DNA of 64,000 bases from positions 62,001-126,000 of the forward strand of contig CAQGLR010000004.1 of the NCBI GenBank assembly GCA_948794795.1, given 5' to 3'. The position numbers were made by a program, and so were the translations under genes. This stretch comes from an uncultured Lachnospiraceae bacterium (GTDB taxonomy: Bacteria > Bacillota > Clostridia > Lachnospirales > Lachnospiraceae). Below are positions 18,655 to 24,980 of the stretch, piece after piece. Numbering within the stretch: the first letter of the stretch is position 1; every line of letters begins with the position of its first letter. Under the pieces are notes generated by a model. That model saw only the letters and a list, made by a program, of their open reading frames with translations, was not told the origin of the DNA and made no database searches.

Positions 18655-19614
18655 CTAATTTTCAAAAAAGCTGTTTATCCCTCTTGATACAAGTTTTCCA
18701 ATCCAGCGCACCTGTTCATCAATATCTTTTGGCGTTACAAAAAGGTTTTTTGTACTGTTACCAGCAATGCTTTCAAGGAAAATTTGTATTTCATTATCAG
18801 AAAACCCCTGTTTACTAAGTGTTTCCTCCATACATCCGCTCACTATAACTGCTGCATCAACTACTGTAGGGACCCCTATAGCAATAACGGGTACATTCAT
18901 TGTTTCCTCATTAATCTTATGCCTGTTATTTCCAATACCTGCTCCTGGTGAAATACCTGTATCCGTTATCTGTATTGTCCTGCAAAGCCTTCCTATGCTT
19001 CTTGAAGCAAGTGCATCGATAGCTAATATAAAATCAGGCTTTATATTTTCTACAAGCCCACACAGCACTTCATAGGTATCCATGCCTGTCTGTGCCATTA
19101 CCCCAGGTGTTATGGCACAGACCACCTTATTATTACCAAGTATTTCACTTCCAAATTCATGCACCATATGCCTGTTTACCATAATCTTTTCCATTACAAA
19201 CGGACCTAATGCATCAGGAGTTGCAAACCTGTTGCCAAGCCCTACAGCCATATATGTTTCGGTTTTCTTTTCCCCTTTATTATCTTCAGCAGCTGGATCT
19301 GTATCTGTTTTCCTGCTGCTGTTTGCCATATCTGTAATTATATCACAGATTTCTTTTATAACCTTATCTTCAAACTTTTTTGTATCTTTGTCATCCATAT
19401 ACATACTTTTATCAGTAAATTCTATTGTTACATAATTACCAGCAGGTTTGCCCATAAGCTCTGCTCCTTTTTCATTTAATATATTTACTGTGCTGACCCT
19501 GATACGTCCCTTCTGCAGAAGCTTATCATTTAAAACTACACCTTCAATCTCTACATTATCTTCTGGAAAACTCTCCCTGGTTTCTATTGCAAGGTCTGTC
19601 CTGTTCAATTCCAT
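18655..19614 (-). CDS. gpr: GPR germination endoprotease
   Basis: 319 aa. This aspartic-type protease degrades small acid-soluble spore proteins at germination. The N-terminus RTDLAIE matches the processed form of the family; the propeptide is very short here. Conserved blocks GLGNRFATPDALGP, CAITPGVMAQTGM, DALASRS and PGAGIGNNR are intact. Ribosome site AAGGAAGGGG is about 10 bases upstream. The family is expressed in the forespore under SigF/SigG; I could not fix a matching promoter with confidence. Confidence 0.95.
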   Translation of the reverse strand: MELNRTDLAIETRESFPEDNVEIEGVVLNDKLLQKGRIRVSTVNILNEKGAELMGKPAGNYVTIEFTDKSMYMDDKDTKKFEDKVIKEICDIITDMANSSRKTDTDPAAEDNKGEKKTETYMAVGLGNRFATPDALGPFVMEKIMVNRHMVHEFGSEILGNNKVVCAITPGVMAQTGMDTYEVLCGLVENIKPDFILAIDALASRSIGRLCRTIQITDTGISPGAGIGNNRHKINEETMNVPVIAIGVPTVVDAAVIVSGCMEETLSKQGFSDNEIQIFLESIAGNSTKNLFVTPKDIDEQVRWIGKLVSRGINSFFEN

Positions 19615-19736
19615 CTGGATTAATCCCCTTCCTTAATATAATAATAACATTATCTGTAGTTTTACTATTATAATTCCTGTATATAAACACAGTAACTGGC
19701 TTATAATATAAATTTTACATTTTTTCCAAAAATATA

Positions 19737-19765
19737 TTGACACATCCAATCATTTCATCTATGAT
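19737..19765 (+). promoter_or_regulatory. Sigma-A promoter of rpsT
   Basis: Consensus TTGACA at 19737-19742, 17-base spacer, TATGAT at 19760-19765. The best promoter by eye in the window, fitting a ribosomal protein gene. Confidence 0.75.
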
Positions 19766-19778
19766 ATATAGGTATGTT

Positions 19779-19810
19779 TTCATCAAAGTGCCCGTGTCCG
19801 GTTTGATGAA
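19779..19810 (+). promoter_or_regulatory. rpsT leader hairpin
   Basis: TTCATCAAA at 19779-19787 pairs perfectly with TTTGATGAA at 19802-19810 around a G/C-rich 14-base loop. It sits a few bases after the predicted start of transcription and about 20 bases before the GGGGAGGTG ribosome site. Candidate site for autoregulation by S20 or for mRNA stabilisation. Confidence 0.5.
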
Positions 19811-19842
19811 GCAAAAAATCCACAACTGGGGAGGTGTAAAGA

Positions 19843-20106
19843 ATGGCTAACATTAAATCAGCAAAGAAAAGAATTTTAGTTGAGCGCAGAAATGCAGAGA
19901 GAAATAAAGCTATCAAGTCCAGGGTTAAAACAGCTGTTAAGCGTGTTAATGCTGCTATAGCTGCTAATGATAAAGATGCCGCTGGAAAGGCGCTGGTTAC
20001 AGCTGTTAAAGAAATTGACAAAGCTGCTGGTAAGGGTGTATTCCACAGGAAGACAGCCTCAAGAAAAGTTTCCCGCTTAACAATAGCAGTAAATAAAATC
20101 GCATAA
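19843..20106 (+). CDS. rpsT: 30S ribosomal protein S20
   Basis: 87 aa, highly basic, begins MANIKSAKKRILVERRNAERN, the standard S20 start; all-helical 16S rRNA-binding protein of the small subunit. Strong GGGGAGGTG ribosome site. Monocistronic with visible promoter, leader hairpin and terminator. Sits divergently from gpr, the same neighbourhood (rpsT-gpr-spoIIP-lepA-hemW) as in Bacillus and many clostridia. Confidence 0.98.
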   Translation: MANIKSAKKRILVERRNAERNKAIKSRVKTAVKRVNAAIAANDKDAAGKALVTAVKEIDKAAGKGVFHRKTASRKVSRLTIAVNKIA

Positions 20107-20124
20107 TTATTTATATTTTTATAA

Positions 20125-20157
20125 GAAAAACTGCCTTCCGGTGTGGGCAGTTTTTCT
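20125..20157 (+). terminator. rpsT terminator
   Basis: GAAAAACTGCC (20125-20135) pairs with GGCAGTTTTTC (20146-20156): 11-base perfect stem, 10-base loop, with Ts on both sides, so it may also serve the convergent AraC-type gene that stops at 20163. Confidence 0.9.
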
Positions 20158-20162
20158 ATTAT

Positions 20163-20912
20163 TTAAGTTAAATTATACTTTAAACGGTATTCCCTTGGTG
20201 TTAAACCTGTCCTTTCACGGAAAAGTTTTGTAAAATGGCTCTGTGATGAAAAACATAATGTATTTGATATAGCAGCATATGGATATTTTGTATTTTTCAA
20301 CATATTAGCAGCTGTATCAAGCCTTGCCGCCTGTATAAAAACATGAATTGTACTTCCTGTTTCTTTCTTAAAAAGAGTTGACAAATAGCTTGGATTAAGT
20401 CCCATATAACTGCTTATCTTATCTATTGTAAGCGGTATATGCAGGTTATTATAAATATACTCAATACATCTCTTAATATGGTGTGATACTATTTTTCCAG
20501 TACGGAGCTCCCTCATATGCATTGTAAAATCATAAACCATCTTATCATTTAATTCCTGTATATCTTCAATATTATGTAAGGTATCCATCTCCTGTATATA
20601 TAAGTCACTTAACGTATAAGCTTTTTCCTGGGGCAGTCCGCCCTCAATACAGTTTCTTGTAATAAGTGCTGCATTTATTACAAAATGGTACTTTTCATTT
20701 TGCAAAGGTTCTTTTGAAAGAATACCTTTTCCAGAATTTTTATAATCAGAGTTTTTATAATCAGAATATTTACGTTTCATCTCTTCTATATATTCTATAT
20801 TTCCATTTTTTATAGCAGAATAAAAATTCAGTTCATTGCTATATGGCTGGTGTAAAAACATATTTTCACGCTGTATATAAAGCTGGTAGTCCAGCTTATT
20901 ATGTAATCCCAT
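20163..20912 (-). CDS. AraC-family transcriptional regulator
   Basis: 249 aa. The C-terminal 100 residues hold two helix-turn-helix units (around IDKISSYMGLNPSYLSTLFKK and SNTLCFSSQSHFTKLFRERTG) with the AraC signature ending in GLTPREYRL. The N-terminal part (about 1-140) lacks a recognisable AraC cupin and resembles the helical regulatory region seen in short clostridial AraC regulators. Ribosome site GGGGGAGAGG. Encoded divergently from the GH5 cellulase, so it may control that gene; this is inference from position. Confidence 0.9.
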   Translation of the reverse strand: MGLHNKLDYQLYIQRENMFLHQPYSNELNFYSAIKNGNIEYIEEMKRKYSDYKNSDYKNSGKGILSKEPLQNEKYHFVINAALITRNCIEGGLPQEKAYTLSDLYIQEMDTLHNIEDIQELNDKMVYDFTMHMRELRTGKIVSHHIKRCIEYIYNNLHIPLTIDKISSYMGLNPSYLSTLFKKETGSTIHVFIQAARLDTAANMLKNTKYPYAAISNTLCFSSQSHFTKLFRERTGLTPREYRLKYNLT

Positions 20913-20934
20913 ATCCTCTCCCCCAAAAGTTATC

Positions 20935-20957
20935 CAGGAACAGCACTAATATTCCTG
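20935..20957. promoter_or_regulatory. Intergenic region AraC regulator / GH5 cellulase
   Basis: CAGGAA (20935-20940) and TTCCTG (20952-20957) form a small inverted repeat just upstream of the regulator start. The rest of 20913-21248 is very AT-rich, with a TATAAT at 21144-21149 that could be the -10 of the GH5 gene, but no good -35. The region must hold both divergent promoters and any AraC-type binding sites. Confidence 0.3.
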
Positions 20958-21248
20958 CAGTGGCATGTTTACAAACAAAGCAGTAATAATACTAATCTGC
21001 ATACCTGGCATATTGTTTTATATATCCAGATATAAATATTCTACTATGTGTTACGCTATTTGAAAACAATAAATATTATACAAAAACAAAATATCTTATA
21101 TAAATTATAATTTAGTTCTGATAAATTTAATATACAGTTATTGTATAATATGCTCAAGGGCAACATCCAGGCTTATACTCTTGGATATTTATACAAAAAC
21201 TATAATTTTATAAAACACACAAATTTATTTATGAAAGGACAGGTAATT

Positions 21249-24041
21249 ATGGGAAAAACAAAACACAAAATTATTGCGGCAGTCCTGGCAGCTGGAATGT
21301 TATTTAACAGTACCAGCCTTCCAGAAGCATCTGCCAGCGAAAATGTCTCACCAGACAGCCAGGGTACAGAAACTTCCCAGGAGAATTTTACACAAGGAAG
21401 CCGCCAGCACTTTGAACAGCTTACGGCAGATGAACTTATTAAAGATATGGGCGCAGGCTGGAACCTTGGCAACACAATGGACGGGCATACAGGTTTTACT
21501 CCAAATGAGCTGCAGTGGCAAAATGACAAAACCACTAAAGCCATGATAAAATCAGTACATGATTTAGGTTTTAATACAGTCAGGATACCTGTAACATGGG
21601 GAACCAAAATTGATGATACAGATAATTTCAAGATTGACGAAGCATGGATAAGCAGGGTACAGGATATAGTTGATTACTGCATAAGCCAGGATATGTATGC
21701 TATTATAAATATACACCATGATGGCGCAGAACAGACAGGCTGGCTGCGTATAGCAACTGATGACCAGGCTTTTCTTGAAAAGAAATTTGCAGGGGTATGG
21801 AAAAATATTGCCACACGTTTCAAAGATTATGACGAACATCTTATATTTGAATCAATGAATGAAGTAAGAGGTGTCAATATGACAGTTGTTGAAGAAAACA
21901 GTGTTATTATGAAACTTAACCAGATTTTTACTGATACTGTAAGGGCAACAGGCTCAAACAACAGTGAACGCTGGCTTATGATGCCTGGTAAATTTAATTA
22001 TATTGATTCAGTATGCAATGAAAAAAACAAATTCTCTCTTCCAAAAGATACTGTTAAGGACAGGCTTATTGTATCAATACACTACTATACACCATGGGGA
22101 TTTTGTGGTGATGACATAAATATATCAGATTCATATACAAAATATGACCTTAAAAAAATGTCATTTAATGACAGGGAACTAAAACCTTTATATGATACCT
22201 ATGTATCAAAAGGAATACCTGTAGTTGTAGGTGAGTATGGCTGTAATAACAAGGACAATCCTGTCCAGCGTACATTTTATCTTGAAGGTATAAACCGTAT
22301 ATTCAGGAAATACAAACTTGCAGGAGTATACTGGGACCAGGGATGGTTTGACAGAAGTTTAAAGCCTGATTACAGTTTCTCAATTATTGACAGGGCGGAC
22401 TGCAAACCTATTGAAAAGAAAGTTACAGACGGCATTATAAGAGGATTTGCGGGACTTAGTGGAGAAACTAATTATTCCACACTTAAGAAAAAGCCTGTTA
22501 TAATACCTGTCACTTCGCTTAATACATCAGAATCAAGTATTTCACTGCAGGTAAACCAATCAGCAAACATTAATACTACATATGGACCTCTTGATTCAAA
22601 TGATGTAATTCTCTGGAAAACTGACAATCCTAATGTTGCAACTGTTTCCTATGGAAAAATAAGTGCAAAAGGAACAGGCACTACTACGATTACAGCATTT
22701 ACCCAGAACAGCAATATAGAACAGAAAATTGAAGTAACTGTAACAAATGCCGCACCTTTAAAACCTTGTACAGAACTTAAAACAAGACAACAGGAATTGA
22801 ATTTATATGTAAATGGTTATGAATATATAGATACACAACTTACCCCTTCAGATACAGACGAAACTTTGTACTATACTTCATCTGATGAAAATATTGCAAC
22901 TGTTTCTTCCATAGGCAAGGTACTTGCAACAGGTGAAGGCAGTACAATAATAACAGTTTCTTCTACAGGAGGTATTAAAAAAGAAATTAAAGTTAATGTT
23001 TCCAAAAAGGAAATAGAAAAAAAATTAAATCTCTCAATTAATGTTTACTATAATGATTCAAAACATAATTATTTTGCGAATGAAACAGGCAAGGATACTA
23101 TATGTGTTACAGAAAATGGAACATATACACTTACATTTGACTGCCGGAAGGACTTGTCAGATACTGCTAAAAATGCAGGAGTCAGCACTCTTGAAAAGCT
23201 TACAGCAATATATATAAAAGATTATGATGTTGCATCAGGAAAGGCATCCAAAAGCCCGCTTAAATCATGCCAGATACAATATAATGAAATTGATGTAGAT
23301 GGCGTTAAACTTACTATTAAAAACAATAGTCCAAAATCTGCATTAAAAGATTCAGGTATTTTTGACACAAATGACCCTGTCAACTCATGGGATGGCTCTG
23401 CTATTGAAGAAATCCAGGCATCAGGCGGTGTTGCAAACTTTAAAGGCATTGACAATCCAAAAAAAATTACAATAAAATTTACAATATCACAGCTTGAGTT
23501 TGGAGAAGCAGGAGAACCAAACCCAGCACAAAACCCATCTAATAATACTAATACTGGCAATACTCCTGAAATACCAGCTAAAGACAATACCTCTGGTAAA
23601 GAAGTTAAAAAAGGTGATACCATAACATCAAATGGTCTTAAATATAAGGTAAGCAAAACAGGGAATACAAGGGAAATTATATTTACTGGAATTAATAAAA
23701 ATAAAAAGATAACCAGCCTGGACATTCCAGATAAAATAACACTCTCTAACCAGTTTTATAAAGTTACTGCTATTGCGGATAATGCTTGCAAAGGCAACAA
23801 AAAACTTAAAAGTGTCACAGCTGGAAGCAACATTACACAGATTGGCTCAAAAGCATTTTATAATTGTTCCAGCCTTAACAGTATAAATATTAAAAGCAAT
23901 AAACTTAAATCTGTTGGAAATAATGCTATAAAAGGAATTAAAAATAATGCGTCAATAAAATGTTATAAAGGTAAAAAAACAGCATATAAAAAATTATTCA
24001 GCCCCAAAACAGGTTATAAAGATACTATGAAACTTAAATAA
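21249..24041 (+). CDS. Secreted modular GH5 cellulase with Big2 and leucine-rich-repeat tail
   Basis: 930 aa. The ATG at 21249 is used: it has AAAGGA upstream and gives a clean signal peptide (residues 1-30, ending ASAS); the longer frame from 21141 starts inside a -10 box. GH5 domain at about 60-410: GWNLGNTMD, NIHHDG, SMNE with acid/base Glu205, HYYTPW, and GEYG with nucleophile Glu329. Then two bacterial Ig-like (Big2) domains at about 420-590, a beta-rich region at about 595-760 that could be a carbohydrate-binding module, an Asn/Pro/Thr linker, and a C-terminal leucine-rich-repeat module (about 800-925). No sortase motif or dockerin. Expected to cut beta-1,4-glucans outside the cell and feed the cellobiose phosphorylase. 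The C-terminal module recurs in the surface protein at 24981-27701. Confidence 0.93.
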   Translation: MGKTKHKIIAAVLAAGMLFNSTSLPEASASENVSPDSQGTETSQENFTQGSRQHFEQLTADELIKDMGAGWNLGNTMDGHTGFTPNELQWQNDKTTKAMIKSVHDLGFNTVRIPVTWGTKIDDTDNFKIDEAWISRVQDIVDYCISQDMYAIINIHHDGAEQTGWLRIATDDQAFLEKKFAGVWKNIATRFKDYDEHLIFESMNEVRGVNMTVVEENSVIMKLNQIFTDTVRATGSNNSERWLMMPGKFNYIDSVCNEKNKFSLPKDTVKDRLIVSIHYYTPWGFCGDDINISDSYTKYDLKKMSFNDRELKPLYDTYVSKGIPVVVGEYGCNNKDNPVQRTFYLEGINRIFRKYKLAGVYWDQGWFDRSLKPDYSFSIIDRADCKPIEKKVTDGIIRGFAGLSGETNYSTLKKKPVIIPVTSLNTSESSISLQVNQSANINTTYGPLDSNDVILWKTDNPNVATVSYGKISAKGTGTTTITAFTQNSNIEQKIEVTVTNAAPLKPCTELKTRQQELNLYVNGYEYIDTQLTPSDTDETLYYTSSDENIATVSSIGKVLATGEGSTIITVSSTGGIKKEIKVNVSKKEIEKKLNLSINVYYNDSKHNYFANETGKDTICVTENGTYTLTFDCRKDLSDTAKNAGVSTLEKLTAIYIKDYDVASGKASKSPLKSCQIQYNEIDVDGVKLTIKNNSPKSALKDSGIFDTNDPVNSWDGSAIEEIQASGGVANFKGIDNPKKITIKFTISQLEFGEAGEPNPAQNPSNNTNTGNTPEIPAKDNTSGKEVKKGDTITSNGLKYKVSKTGNTREIIFTGINKNKKITSLDIPDKITLSNQFYKVTAIADNACKGNKKLKSVTAGSNITQIGSKAFYNCSSLNSINIKSNKLKSVGNNAIKGIKNNASIKCYKGKKTAYKKLFSPKTGYKDTMKLK

Positions 24042-24096
24042 TAAATACCCCATATAAATACAGGGAATTATTGTAAACCTGTAGACAAACCACCTT

Positions 24097-24137
24097 CTGC
24101 AAGTATATAATTGTATCAGTAAATTACATACTTGCAG
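24097..24137 (+). promoter_or_regulatory. Hairpin between GH5 gene and dCMP deaminase gene
   Basis: Arms 24097-24112 and 24122-24137 (16 bases each) are complementary at 15 positions around a 9-base loop. A shorter repeat TACAGG/CCTGTA lies at 24059-24083. Either the GH5 terminator (few Ts follow) or a leader structure for the deaminase gene, whose start is 30 bases away. Confidence 0.45.
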
Positions 24138-24166
24138 TAGATAGACTTTTATATAAGAGGTGGCAA

Positions 24167-24649
24167 ATGAAAAAAGAGAATTATTTAAAATGGGATGAAT
24201 ACTTTATGGGAATTGCACTGTTGTCTGCTGAACGGAGCAAAGACCCAAATACAAGCGTAGGTGCATGTATAGTAAGTGAAAATAATAAAATCCTTTCACT
24301 TGGTTATAATGGCATGCCTGTTGGATGCCCAGATGATGATTTTCCTTGGGAACGTACCGCTGGAAACCCACTTGATGAAAAATACCTTTATGTATGCCAT
24401 GCTGAACTAAATGCTATTTTAAATTATACAGGCACTAATATGCACAATGCTAAAATATATACAACTCTTTTTCCTTGTAATGAGTGTACTAAAGCACTTA
24501 TCCAGTCTGGTATACATGAAGTAATATACCTTTCTGATAAGTATGCAGATACCCCGTCTGTAATAGCGGCTAAACGCATGATGAAATCTGCTGGCATTTC
24601 ATTCAGGGCATATAAACATATTAACAGGGATATTGTATTAAAATTGTAA
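24167..24649 (+). CDS. Deoxycytidylate (dCMP) deaminase
   Basis: 160 aa zinc enzyme making dUMP from dCMP for thymidylate synthesis, or a ComEB-type relative. Zinc ligands and catalytic Glu are in VCHAELNA and PCNEC. Also visible: the conserved DPNTSVGACIV and the NGMPVGCPDDDFPW loop typical of dCMP deaminases. Starts at 24167 behind GAGGTGG. The last codons overlap with sequence resembling the outer end of the hairpin repeat that follows, so the C-terminus may have been altered by that element. Confidence 0.92.
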   Translation: MKKENYLKWDEYFMGIALLSAERSKDPNTSVGACIVSENNKILSLGYNGMPVGCPDDDFPWERTAGNPLDEKYLYVCHAELNAILNYTGTNMHNAKIYTTLFPCNECTKALIQSGIHEVIYLSDKYADTPSVIAAKRMMKSAGISFRAYKHINRDIVLKL

Positions 24650-24893
24650 ATTAGGTATTTCACAAGTTATGTGGCTCTGGCAATTCCAAAATTTTACCCC
24701 AGGCAGCCCGCTTGCGCTTGGATGGATACGCAGTGGTGCATAAAGCCCCAAATGCTTAATAGAAATAAATATTTCTATTAAGCATTAAAAACGTAGCTTA
24801 AGCACCAGCGTATCCATAACAGCTGCCTTTGGGTAAAATATTTGGAATTTGCCAGAGTAATATAGTCTTTGTATAAATTTAATTTTCAAACAC
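24635..24893 (-). repeat. Near-palindromic MITE-like repeat, copy A
   Basis: About 260 bp. Right end is the 16-bp terminal repeat at 24878-24893, identical to both ends of copy B (48295-48514). The left terminal repeat is degenerate and overlaps the dCMP deaminase stop codon. The interior matches the reverse complement of copy B almost throughout. The two halves are complementary to each other, so one strand could fold into a single long hairpin. Copy A has an extra 36-bp perfect palindrome (24751-24786) at its centre. No coding capacity. It fills most of the 24650-24980 gap; beyond it only AT-rich sequence is seen. Confidence 0.8.
24751..24786. repeat. 36-bp perfect palindrome nested in repeat copy A
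   Basis: Arms 24751-24766 and 24771-24786 are perfectly complementary over 16 bases around a 4-base loop. Copy B lacks this segment at the corresponding centre, so it is an insertion or tip expansion within the repeat. Confidence 0.85.
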
Positions 24894-24980
24894 CTATAAA
24901 TCCATGATTTATTAGGTTCTGCAAATTCTATTAATACAATGTCTATATCTTTAAGTAATGCTTACAATCTGTCTGTAATT

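Noticed and set aside
9147..20966. A 15-bp identical sequence (TTCCTGCAGTGGCAT) at 9147-9161 and 20952-20966, both upstream of genes
   Set aside because: A few identical 15-mers are expected by chance in 64 kb on two strands, and the flanks do not align, so no operator or repeat is claimed.
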